From contig NZ_KB235904.1 in the NCBI RefSeq assembly GCF_000332155.1, forward strand, positions 432,588-496,587: a stretch of 64,000 nt of DNA, read 5' to 3'. Each line of letters opens with the position of its first letter. Within the stretch, counting starts at the first letter, position 1. The stretch comes from Kamptonema formosum PCC 6407. GTDB taxonomy: Bacteria > Cyanobacteriota > Cyanobacteriia > Cyanobacteriales > Microcoleaceae. The translations under genes and the position numbers were made by a program. Shown piece by piece: positions 44,801 through 52,295 of the stretch. Under the pieces are notes generated by a model. That model did no database searches. It had not been told where the DNA came from and was given only the letters and a program-made list of their open reading frames with translations.

Positions 44801-45610
44801 TAAAATCAACAAGCAACGATGGTTGCGGAAAAAATCGATGGCGCAAGAGATTTTTTCATGGACTGTTGCAGCTAAATCGATTTCTTGACTATTAGCAATT
44901 GATTGCAGAATGCTCGTTAAAATTTGTTGTAGGGGTGGAGCATTTCGCAGCGATCGCCAAATCACGTATTGAAAACAATCTTGGATTTGTTCAGCTAATT
45001 TCACGCTGAGATAGGTTTTGCCAATGCCTCCTAAACCAACGATCGCGACTAAACGACAGCGATCGCCTACAATCCATTGTTTAAGTTGAGCTATTTCCTC
45101 GTAGCGATCGTAAAACGTGGAAACATCAGGCGCAATCCCCCAATCTTGATAACTCTGGAGTTGTGCGGGTGGCAAATTGTCGTCAGGCGGTACAACCGGG
45201 GAGCTCAATAAATCTTGAGTTGGGTAGCTTGTGGGCGGGGCTAAAACTGCTAGCGATGAAGTGGAAGGATCTTGCTGCACAACGCTGACAGGATAGTTAT
45301 CCGAGTTTTCTGGTAAAGATAGGTTCCTCTTCTCTCCCACCGCAGACCATTTTCGCTCTAGCGCTGCTCGAAAGTTCGCCTTGCTTACCTTTTCGCCACA
45401 AGCATCGGAGAGCGATCGCCACAGTTTCGGGCCTGCATCTTGCTTGAGATAGCTAGCTGAATAGCCGTGAGTTTGGGCAACTTCGTCATAGCGCAAACTT
45501 GGCCTCGTCCAAAATTCCTCTAATAAAAGTCTTTGCAAGTCGCTCAAGTGCCTGGCCGTTTTAGCCACCACCAAATTATCTGCCAATTCTAGTGCCTGAC
45601 TGACGTTCAT
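41900..45610 (-). CDS. NB-ARC ATPase with 14 WD40 repeats
   Basis: A 1236-residue STAND protein. Residues 1-~85 are a helical, HTH-like N-terminal domain (YDEVAQTHGYSASYLKQDAGPKLW), the vWA-less type common in cyanobacteria. NB-ARC follows: Walker A AIVGLGGIGKTYLSVKLA (~188-205), Walker B CLLILDNVETIL, and GHPLALKI. A linker with a short pentapeptide-like segment (LQGTNLHDVNFKGADLAKSVF) leads to 14 WD40 blades from ~residue 625 to 1215, each with AFSPDG/N...LASGS..TVKLW. They are near-identical in motif, likely two 7-blade propellers. It is nested within the RiPP cluster, divergent from ospA. Function unknown; such proteins act as sensors or scaffolds. Confidence 0.92.
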   Translation of the reverse strand: MNVSQALELADNLVVAKTARHLSDLQRLLLEEFWTRPSLRYDEVAQTHGYSASYLKQDAGPKLWRSLSDACGEKVSKANFRAALERKWSAVGEKRNLSLPENSDNYPVSVVQQDPSTSSLAVLAPPTSYPTQDLLSSPVVPPDDNLPPAQLQSYQDWGIAPDVSTFYDRYEEIAQLKQWIVGDRCRLVAIVGLGGIGKTYLSVKLAEQIQDCFQYVIWRSLRNAPPLQQILTSILQSIANSQEIDLAATVHEKISCAIDFFRNHRCLLILDNVETILQGGVYTGYYQEGYEDYGEFFKCLGEGRHHSCLLLTTREKPKEISIMQGETLPIRCLRLQGLSTSAGLQLLRLKGCYWTSEQEGFALVEQYAGHPLALKIIASTIRELFEGNISEFTQHNLLVIDEIRTLLEEQFNRLTDLGKALFYWIAINLEPVSAEELYSDIYPLVSKPRLVETLKSLVQRSLIEQTGSQFVLQPVVREYAIGSLVKQVCEEIETGNFAILNSHALLKAQAKDYIRQTQIKFILNPILERLLTAFKTKARIANHFKQLIHELQMQPSQSPGYAAGNLLNILCQMQIDVSGYDFSHLTVWQAYLQGTNLHDVNFKGADLAKSVFAKQLTNVLALAFSPDGTLLATGDANGEICLWLADDGTLLRIYEGHAGWVNSIAFSPNGSLLCSGSSDRTVKIWDVGTGNCLKTLSGHNQRVRTVAFSPDSQTVASSSSDRTVRLWDIQSGWCQQIYAGHTSYVWSVTFSPNGRTLASGSEDRTIKLWDVLTGKCLQTWQDSSSWVRTLAFSPDGKTLASGGGDRTVKLWETSTGTLLASLPGHSQRLRSLAFSPDGKLLASGSGDRTVKIWDLTAKRCLKTLHGHSSRLCAVVFSPDGNTLVSGGEDRTVRFWEVSTGNCNSIWQGYASWFQSVAFSPDGKTLASGSEDGTVKLWKTNLNSSGPCSPITLLGHAGWVCSVAFSPDGTTLASASSDYTIKLWDASSGTCLKTLLGNPRWIRSIAFSPDGKMLASGGGDNTVKLWNLRSGNCCATWRSHAGWLWSVAFSPNGAIVASASEDKTVKLWCVHTGRCLRTFEGHSSWVQAVAFSPDGRLLASGSCDQTIKLWDIDTGQCLQTFWDHVSWVQTVAFSPDGKFLASGSCDQTVKFWEIDSGECWQTLSAHTNWVWAIAFSPNGDILASAGQDETIKLWKVSTGECLETLRSKRLYEGMCLRESTHLTEAQLATLKLLGAFV

Positions 45611-45739
45611 GGTTTAAAACTTAGGCTTTTTGCTAACAAAAGTGTACCTGACCTGAATTTATCAGAGTTTTTCTGACCAAAGTTAAGAAAATAATTAAAT
45701 TTTGTTTCTAACTCCTGAGTTTTACTGAACTTTTCTATA

Positions 45740-45769
45740 TTGACGGTACTGGGAAGGACTGGTTATTCT
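45740..45769 (+). promoter_or_regulatory. Candidate ospA promoter
   Basis: TTGACG (45740-45745), 18-bp spacer, TATTCT (45764-45769), about 80 bp upstream of the ospA start. The transcript leader would be ~80 nt. Confidence 0.5.
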
Positions 45770-45856
45770 GATAAAAGATTCGAGCAAGAATCAAACGTCA
45801 AGCGAACATCGCAAAGACACCTCTTAAACCCATTCATTTAAAACAGGAAAAACATC

Positions 45857-46153
45857 ATGTCTACTCGCAAAGAAGCCGAAGAACAACTCGCCATCAAAGC
45901 TCTTAAAGATCCCAGCTTCCGCGAAAAACTCAAAGCCAATCCTAAAGCAGTGATTTCTTCAGAGTTTAACACTCAAGTGCCAGACGATCTGACAATTGAA
46001 GTAGTAGAAGAAACAGCTACTAAGATGTACTTAGTTCTACCTGCTCCTGAAGCTGTTGAAGAAGAATTATCTGAAGAACAATTAGAAGCTGTCGCTGGTG
46101 GCGGTTGCTGGATTGCTGGTAGCCGTGGCTGCGGTTTTGTAACTCGCACTTAA
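45857..46153 (+). CDS. ospA: NHLP-leader RiPP precursor (landornamide-type)
   Basis: A 98-residue precursor. Residues 1-~75 are a nitrile-hydratase-alpha-like leader (EEQLAIKALKDPSFREKLKANPK, then DDLTIEVVEET). It ends SEEQLEAVAGG, the double-Gly site cut by the exporter peptidase. The core, residues 83-98, is GCWIAGSRGCGFVTRT. It has two Cys (core positions 2 and 10) that can pair with dehydrated Ser7, Thr14 or Thr16, and two Arg (8 and 15) that fit the peptide arginase. AGGAAA precedes the ATG. From memory, this core equals that of landornamide from Kamptonema sp. PCC 6506; the identity was not checked by search. Confidence 0.92.
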   Translation: MSTRKEAEEQLAIKALKDPSFREKLKANPKAVISSEFNTQVPDDLTIEVVEETATKMYLVLPAPEAVEEELSEEQLEAVAGGGCWIAGSRGCGFVTRT

Positions 46154-46189
46154 TGCGATTTAGACAGCAGTTTCTGGAGCTAGTCTAAG

Positions 46190-46233
46190 AAGAGGAAGCT
46201 AAGCACTTGAATAAGTTTTGCTTCCTCTTTTTT
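46190..46233 (+). terminator. Terminator between precursor and synthetase genes
   Basis: Stem AAGAGGAAGC (46190-46199) with GCTTCCTCTT (46220-46229), 20-base loop, then TTTTTT. It lies 37 bp after the ospA stop and would reduce read-through into ospM, keeping precursor mRNA in excess. Confidence 0.8.
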
Positions 46234-46283
46234 ATCCAAATTAGCAATTAGCAATTAGCAATTAGCAATAGGACTTAGAAAAA

Positions 46284-49200
46284 ATGCAAGTTTGTAAAAA
46301 AGATTTAATTAAAATTGTTGAAAAAGCTAGCACGATCGACGAACGCCTTAACTCTAATTTTGCCTTCGATTCAGCTAGCGAGAGCCCAGACATTATTAAT
46401 GCCCGAATCAAACAGTGGTGTCAAGTTGTAGCTGAAGGAGATTTCGCAAAATTCCAGCAACACCTGAGCCAGATGGGTTTAGATTTAAACTCAGCCCGCA
46501 ACGCTGTTAGTAACGTTCGCTTTCAGGGCGATCGCTTACCAGCATGGGCTCAAACCCTAGAAGAGAGCTTACAAGCCAGAACTGCGATCGCCAAAGACAA
46601 TTTAGCATTTCTCAATCCCCTGCGCCCTTTACCCTTTGAAGAAATTTGGCTGTCTTCAGTTTACATCGCCAGAGAAAAACTAATCGCGAACACCGGAAAT
46701 AGCTACTCACTGCTAACCGCAGCCGCCCACGCCAACTTAGAACGCAGCCTGCTAGAATTGTTAGCAAATTTGGGCTCGCGGGCATTATTTCAGAAATTTA
46801 AAATCTTTCAACAGCAAAAACAACCTGCCTTAGTTAGCTCCTGGCCATTAACTGTCACCTATACTAACAAACAATACAAGCAATTTATCGAAGACTTGCT
46901 GAACGGAGAATTAATAACATTTTTCCAAGAGTATTCCGTATTGGCACGTCTAGCCGGGACGCTGGTAAACTTATGGGTAGAAACAACAACTGAATTCCTG
47001 CAAAGATTAGCTTCAGATTGGAGTGAAATTCAGCAAACTTTCCAACCGGAAACAGAGCTGGGTCAAGTTACAGTTATTCAACCCAACCTTTCCGATCGCC
47101 ACCGTCAAGGGCGTTCCGCGATCGCAATTCTATTTAGCTCAGGCTTAGAACTGGTTTACAAACCCAAAAGCCTTGGTACAGAAAAAGCTTACAGCCAGTT
47201 ACTCACTTGGTTAAATAACAGAGATATTCCCTTAACCTTTAAACCGCAAAAAATCATCGATCGCTCAACCTATGGCTGGGCAGAATTTATCGAACATCTA
47301 CCTTGTCAAAACCAAGCACAAGCTAGTCGCTACTATCAACGGATGGGGATGTTTCTCTGCCTAGCCTACGTCCTCAAAGGCACAGACTTTCTTGATGAAA
47401 ATATTATTGCTTGTGGCGAATATCCCGTCCCCATCGATTTAGAAATGCTCTTAAATCATGGCGTGCGGGGGGAAGTTAGCACCGCCGATCGAGATGCCTA
47501 TTCCCTCGCTTACGAACAAATGTATAGCTCCGTATTGGATACGGGATTACTTCCTAGATGGCTATTTGTAGCCACAGGGCAAAGCCTTGACGTTTCAGGT
47601 TTGGGAAGTGGCAGCCAGCAAGAAACGCTCTTTAAAGTAACGAAATGGCAGAACGTCAATAAAGATGACATGGTTCTAGGTTCGGATTATGAGGCGATGC
47701 CACCTGGTAAAAACATACCGTATCTAAATGGTGTGGGACTTTCCCCCAGCAATTATTTAGAAGAACTCATCGCTGGGTTTCGGCAAATGTACCAGTTTCT
47801 CCGAGAACAGCGCGACGCACTTTTGACAGCAGATAGCCCTTTAATGAATCTGGGCAAACAGCAAGTGCGCTTCACTTTCAGAGCAACAAAAATTTATTGC
47901 GTCATACTAGAAATGTCGCTGAAATTAGAGGCTCTGAAAGATGGTGCAAATCGCAGCATTCAGTTAGATTATTTGAGTAGAGAGCGATTTTGGAATGACA
48001 AATTTCATAGCTTGCGACGCAATAGCGAGGGAGCAGTTGGGCAGTTGATTGCAGCCGAAAAACAAGCACTAGAGTATATGGATATTCCCTTATTTACAGC
48101 TTGGGCTAATCAAGATGCTTTGCCGATCGCTACTAATGAAACCATTGAAAACTGCTTTGCCCAACCAAGTATCGACTTAGCGATCGCTCGATTGCAACAA
48201 TTGAGCGCAGATGACCTAAAATGGCAAATTGGACTAATTCGCGGTTCCCTCTACGCACAGATTGCCAAACAATGCGAGAGTTCTAGTTTAAGCCCAAGTT
48301 TAGAACTCCAGCTCGATTTAGTCCCACAACTGGATTCAAAAGATTTAGTCCGAGAAGCCGAAGCGATCGCCAAACGCCTCCAAAACAATGCCCTTCATTC
48401 TCCCAATGGTAGCGCCAGTTGGATTGCTCTAGTTTACTTAATGGAGATCCAGCGCTTTCAACTAGAACCTGTAAGCGATCGGCTCTATGACGGCAGTTGT
48501 GGAATTGGCATATTTCTATCAGCTTTAGCCAAAATTCAAGGAAATTCAGAACTTCAAGAACTAACTTTAGCAGCGATCGAATCTCTGCGTCAGCATTTAC
48601 AAAATCCTCAAATTAGTCGCGCTATGGTGCAAAAAATTGGGATTGGCGGTGCTGTGGGATGCGGTTCTATAATCTACGGGTTAACTCGAATTGGCCAATT
48701 TCTAGAAAATAGCGCTGTAATTGAGGATGCAACCAAAGCTGCTGCTTTATTAACACCAGAAAAATTTGCCGACGATCGCAAGTTTGATGTTACTTTCGGC
48801 ACAGCCGGAGCGATTTTAGGACTGTTAGCGCTCTACGAAGTAACCAAAGAACCAGCCATTTTAGAACAAGCGATCGCAGGAGGAAAGCATTTACTTCAAT
48901 ACCGCACTGCTAGCGACTCCGGATTCAGAACTTGGCAAACCGTTGATGGCAAGTTACTAACAGGATTTTCTCACGGTGCGGCGGGGATTGCTTATGCCTT
49001 ATTGCGGTTATATAAAGTCAGCAACGAGGTTGTATTTCTAGAAGCAGCAGCAGAAGCGATCGCTTACGAACGCAGCGTTTTCTCACCAAAAGCAGGTAAC
49101 TGGCCAGATTTTAGAAACTCCGTCAGCCGTAACGGAGAACCCAGTTTTACGAACACTTGGTGTCATGGTGCGCCAGGAATAGGTTTAGCACGGCTGGGAA

Positions 49201-49556
49201 GTTTGGAAATGCTTAATTCGGCGGAAATTCAGCAAGATATTGAATTTGCGATCGCAGCTACGCCGCAAGTCAAAGCCGAAGAAATAGACAATTATTGCTG
49301 TGGTAATTTCGGGCGGCTCGAGCTATTTCTAGAAGCAGGAAAACGCTTAAATCGACCGGAATTAATTACTATTGCCCAACAACAAGCTGCTTGGGTAGTA
49401 ACTCGCGCCCGACAAACGGGATCTTTCCAAGTATTTGCTAATGTGGCAGGGGATACATACAGCCCTGGTCTGTTTACGGGAACTGCGGGAATTGGTTATC
49501 AACTGCTGCGCCTAGCTTATCCCGACTTACTGCCATCTCTATTGTTGTGGAAATGA
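46284..49556 (+). CDS. ospM: Class II lanthipeptide synthetase (LanM)
   Basis: A 1090-residue bifunctional enzyme that dehydrates Ser/Thr and adds Cys thiols to form (methyl)lanthionine rings. The N-terminal ~650 residues are the dehydratase domain (LVYKPKSLGTEKAY, DFLDENIIACGEYPVPIDLEML). The C-terminal LanC-like cyclase has DGSCGIGIFLSAL, GFSHGAAGIAYALLRL, the zinc ligand Cys960 in NTWCHGAPGIG, and Cys1005-Cys1006 in YCCGNFGRLELF. The CCG motif gives a three-Cys zinc site as in ProcM, typical of substrate-tolerant LanMs. AGGA precedes the ATG. Located 130 bp after ospA and 12 bp before ospD. Confidence 0.95.
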   Translation: MQVCKKDLIKIVEKASTIDERLNSNFAFDSASESPDIINARIKQWCQVVAEGDFAKFQQHLSQMGLDLNSARNAVSNVRFQGDRLPAWAQTLEESLQARTAIAKDNLAFLNPLRPLPFEEIWLSSVYIAREKLIANTGNSYSLLTAAAHANLERSLLELLANLGSRALFQKFKIFQQQKQPALVSSWPLTVTYTNKQYKQFIEDLLNGELITFFQEYSVLARLAGTLVNLWVETTTEFLQRLASDWSEIQQTFQPETELGQVTVIQPNLSDRHRQGRSAIAILFSSGLELVYKPKSLGTEKAYSQLLTWLNNRDIPLTFKPQKIIDRSTYGWAEFIEHLPCQNQAQASRYYQRMGMFLCLAYVLKGTDFLDENIIACGEYPVPIDLEMLLNHGVRGEVSTADRDAYSLAYEQMYSSVLDTGLLPRWLFVATGQSLDVSGLGSGSQQETLFKVTKWQNVNKDDMVLGSDYEAMPPGKNIPYLNGVGLSPSNYLEELIAGFRQMYQFLREQRDALLTADSPLMNLGKQQVRFTFRATKIYCVILEMSLKLEALKDGANRSIQLDYLSRERFWNDKFHSLRRNSEGAVGQLIAAEKQALEYMDIPLFTAWANQDALPIATNETIENCFAQPSIDLAIARLQQLSADDLKWQIGLIRGSLYAQIAKQCESSSLSPSLELQLDLVPQLDSKDLVREAEAIAKRLQNNALHSPNGSASWIALVYLMEIQRFQLEPVSDRLYDGSCGIGIFLSALAKIQGNSELQELTLAAIESLRQHLQNPQISRAMVQKIGIGGAVGCGSIIYGLTRIGQFLENSAVIEDATKAAALLTPEKFADDRKFDVTFGTAGAILGLLALYEVTKEPAILEQAIAGGKHLLQYRTASDSGFRTWQTVDGKLLTGFSHGAAGIAYALLRLYKVSNEVVFLEAAAEAIAYERSVFSPKAGNWPDFRNSVSRNGEPSFTNTWCHGAPGIGLARLGSLEMLNSAEIQQDIEFAIAATPQVKAEEIDNYCCGNFGRLELFLEAGKRLNRPELITIAQQQAAWVVTRARQTGSFQVFANVAGDTYSPGLFTGTAGIGYQLLRLAYPDLLPSLLLWK

Positions 49557-49613
49557 AGCAAAAGAGTTTTGAGTTTAAAACGATCAGAAAAACTATCACA
49601 GAGGATTCGGAAA

Positions 49614-51062
49614 ATGACTGCTAAGACATTACCTTTGGCTCCCCAATTGGCTCAATTAGATGACGCGCTAGAACAAAAAACGATCGAGCGGTGGATGAAA
49701 TTAGACGAGCAAGAATTAACGAGTATCAGCCATATCAAGCGATTTACGGAATATTACGAAGCCGATCCAGAATTTAGAAAAAATGTGGCGATCGCACCCG
49801 AACAAACAGTGGCTCAATACAATCTCAAAATTCCCTTAGCAGAAATTCGCTGGTTATGGGACGCGGAATTTGTAAAAAGCCAACAATCCCAAGACATCCC
49901 ATTTCCCATCGCCCTCCAACGTTTCATTGACTACGAAAAAGCACGGGAACGATATTTTTTTCGCTGGCGCAATAATATGCCGGATAGCGATCCGAGATTT
50001 CAGGCGTGGCGCGATCGGCAAATTGCACGCGGAGACAGCGAAATTCGCAAATCTCATAACGCTCAAATTCTCCATGCACCTGTTGCTTTTGAACTGACTA
50101 AAGGATGTTCTGTTGGCTGTTCATTTTGCGGGATTTCAGCACCGCGTTTTAGCGATATCTTTACTTACACCGCCGAAAATGCCCAACTTTGGGGCGAAGT
50201 GTTAGAAGTTATTAAAGAAATTTGTGGCCCTGCTGCCGGTACTGGCTTTTGTTACTGGGCAACTGACCCCCTTGATAACCCCGATTATGAACAGTTTGTC
50301 AGCGATTTTCAAGCCATTTTAGGCGCAATTCCACAAATGACGACTGCCCAACCCATGAAATATCCAGCACGGGTGCGATCGCTTTTGAAATTCTCAGACT
50401 CTCAGGGTTTTACTTACCATCGCTTCTCTATTTTGTCCCTCAAAATTTTACAAAATGTATATGCAGAATTCTCGCCAGAGGATCTAATCCGCGTCGGTTT
50501 AGTCATGCAAAATAAGGAGTCGCTGATGAATAAAGCAGTGGCTGGTCGTTCCTGGGAAAAGCAAAATAAAGCTGGAGAAGCATCTGATGAGTTAGCCCAA
50601 TCAACGATTGCTTGTGTAACAGGATTTTTGTTTAACATGGTCGAGCGCAGCGTTAAAATTATTAGTCCTTGCAAAGCTGACGATCGCTGGCCTAATGGCT
50701 ATCGAGTTTACGATCGAGGAAACTTTGAGAGTGCCAATGACCTCAAAGTTCTCTTAGAACGAATGATAACTCAGCAGATGCCTTTAGAAATTAGAGCCGA
50801 TCAGAATCTTAGATTTCGCCGCGACCTCAAACACGAAAATCTTGATGATGGCTTCAAACTTTCCACTCGATTTCTAACCCTCAAGTTCCGCCACCGTCCT
50901 TTGATTAAAGAATTGGGAGAAGCAATTTTAAAAGGCAATAAAACGGCAGCCGAAATCGTCGCGGAATTTGAAAAATTAGGAGTGAATGCAACAGAAACTT
51001 ATTACTCACTTAATTTAATGTTCAATCGTGGCGTTCTTGATGACGAACCTCAGCCTGGGTAG
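49614..51062 (+). CDS. ospD: Radical SAM RiPP peptide epimerase (PoyD-like)
   Basis: Introduces D-amino acids into the core by hydrogen abstraction at the alpha carbon. The [4Fe-4S] motif is CSVGCSFC (Cys165, 169 and 172 from the chosen start), a CX3CX2C pattern, in FELTKGCSVGCSFCGISAPR. It belongs to the RiPP maturation amino acid epimerase family by its whole-length resemblance, e.g. AGTGFCYWATDPLDNPDY and KIISPCKADDRWPNGYRVYD. I chose ATG 49614, with GAGG 9 bp upstream; a TTG at 49569 would add 15 residues. The leader-recognition part is presumably the N-terminal ~110 residues. Matches OspD of the osp cluster by recall. Confidence 0.92.
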   Translation: MTAKTLPLAPQLAQLDDALEQKTIERWMKLDEQELTSISHIKRFTEYYEADPEFRKNVAIAPEQTVAQYNLKIPLAEIRWLWDAEFVKSQQSQDIPFPIALQRFIDYEKARERYFFRWRNNMPDSDPRFQAWRDRQIARGDSEIRKSHNAQILHAPVAFELTKGCSVGCSFCGISAPRFSDIFTYTAENAQLWGEVLEVIKEICGPAAGTGFCYWATDPLDNPDYEQFVSDFQAILGAIPQMTTAQPMKYPARVRSLLKFSDSQGFTYHRFSILSLKILQNVYAEFSPEDLIRVGLVMQNKESLMNKAVAGRSWEKQNKAGEASDELAQSTIACVTGFLFNMVERSVKIISPCKADDRWPNGYRVYDRGNFESANDLKVLLERMITQQMPLEIRADQNLRFRRDLKHENLDDGFKLSTRFLTLKFRHRPLIKELGEAILKGNKTAAEIVAEFEKLGVNATETYYSLNLMFNRGVLDDEPQPG

Positions 51063-51149
51063 CTGAAACTATAGTAAAAGTAGGTTGGGTGGAACGAAGT
51101 GAAACCCAACATCAGGATTGTAGCAATACTTTTCAGAATTAGTATTAGC

Positions 51150-51173
51150 AATTACCAATTACCAATTACCAAA
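51150..51173. repeat. AATTACC heptamers between ospD and ospR
   Basis: A short run of AATTACC units just before the ospR ribosome-binding site AAGGAG. Upstream, ~51081-51114 holds a TAGGTTGGGTGGAACG palindrome related to the one at ~23639. Both separate ospR from ospD, so ospR may have its own promoter. Confidence 0.75.
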
Positions 51174-51187
51174 AAAGGAGAATCACT

Positions 51188-52114
51188 ATGGCTAAGATTC
51201 CGTTTTATATCATGGAAGAGCACAATGAAGCATTTTTTATTTGGCATTATGCAGTAGCGGAAGGGTGGATTAACAAAAATCAGAATACGCTACTTCATGT
51301 AGATGAACATTCAGACCTAGTAGTTCCAATTTTAAATAGTTCTCTGAAGTCGGTAAATGAGAATATAAAAAGGGTACATGACTTCACCTACAGCGAATTA
51401 ACAATCGCTAATTTTATCTATCCTGCACTTTATCAAGGAGTATTTAGTCAGGTTTACTGGTTGCGTCAAAAACACGACCCAAAATTAAATGGACAGAAAC
51501 AACTCAATATCTATTCCCATCAGGGAGAAGGTAAAAGATTAATACTAAAATCGAAGGTTGACTTTAATAACCTGTTTAATCCTGATTGCAAATCTTTCAC
51601 AATTACACCGCTTAATGCTCAAGATGATCTCTCTAGTGAGGAATCAAAAAAATTAAATAAATCGGTAATTCTCGATATCGATATTGACTATTTTTCCTGT
51701 GATAACGTATCGGGAGAATATTTAGAAGTTGAGATTACAGAAGAGGCTTACTATGACTATATCAATAACCTTTATAACAAACTGCGTATTTGTTGGGGTG
51801 GGAATGCCTCGGTCAAATATATGGATGGGAAGTATTACTTTTGTATCATCCAACCTGATAAATTAGTCGCTGAAAATTTGAAGGTTTCTGAGGATGCGAT
51901 CGTAGAACGAATTGATGCACTGATTGATTTTTTGAAAGTAAATGAAATTCAGCCTAAACTAATAGATGTATGTCGTTCTCGTCTCAGCGGATATACACCT
52001 AACGATCAATGGGAATTCATTGAGAATACGCTAGTAGAAAAGTTATCTAGCATCTATGAATTCGAGCCAATTTTTGTGAGCGAACTGTCTAAAAAAGTTT
52101 TAGTAGAGGTCTAG
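51188..52114 (+). CDS. ospR: Peptide arginase (UPF0489 family)
   Basis: A 308-residue arginase-fold protein that converts Arg in the precursor core to ornithine, releasing urea, in the osp pathway. Metal-ligand motifs of the arginase fold are visible: HVDEHSD (residues 37-43) and DIDIDYFS (163-170). UPF0489 is the family that includes OspR. The C-terminus (DVCRSRLSGYTPNDQWEFIEN) is conserved in the family. AAGGAG lies 8 bp before the ATG. The core has two Arg as candidate targets. Identification with OspR is by recall of the family and cluster. Confidence 0.9.
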   Translation: MAKIPFYIMEEHNEAFFIWHYAVAEGWINKNQNTLLHVDEHSDLVVPILNSSLKSVNENIKRVHDFTYSELTIANFIYPALYQGVFSQVYWLRQKHDPKLNGQKQLNIYSHQGEGKRLILKSKVDFNNLFNPDCKSFTITPLNAQDDLSSEESKKLNKSVILDIDIDYFSCDNVSGEYLEVEITEEAYYDYINNLYNKLRICWGGNASVKYMDGKYYFCIIQPDKLVAENLKVSEDAIVERIDALIDFLKVNEIQPKLIDVCRSRLSGYTPNDQWEFIENTLVEKLSSIYEFEPIFVSELSKKVLVEV

Positions 52115-52244
52115 TTTTATAGGGTTCTTAACTAATTTGAGTACAAAACTTCACCCAAAATTTAATTAAATGTAGGGTGGCCGCGAGCCGCAACAAACCT
52201 GTAAATCATAGCATAAGATAGTTGTCGGCGAGCGCCCACATTAC

Positions 52245-52292
52245 AATTACCAATTACCAATTACCAATTACCAATTACCAATTACCAATAAT
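52245..52292. repeat. AATTACC heptamer array
   Basis: About seven AATTACC units just downstream of the peptidase ABC transporter stop, between it and ospR (convergent). Upstream ~52170-52230 contains the GGGTGGCCGCGAGCC/GGCGAGCGCCCAC type inverted word. Confidence 0.85.
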
Positions 52293-52295
52293 ATT

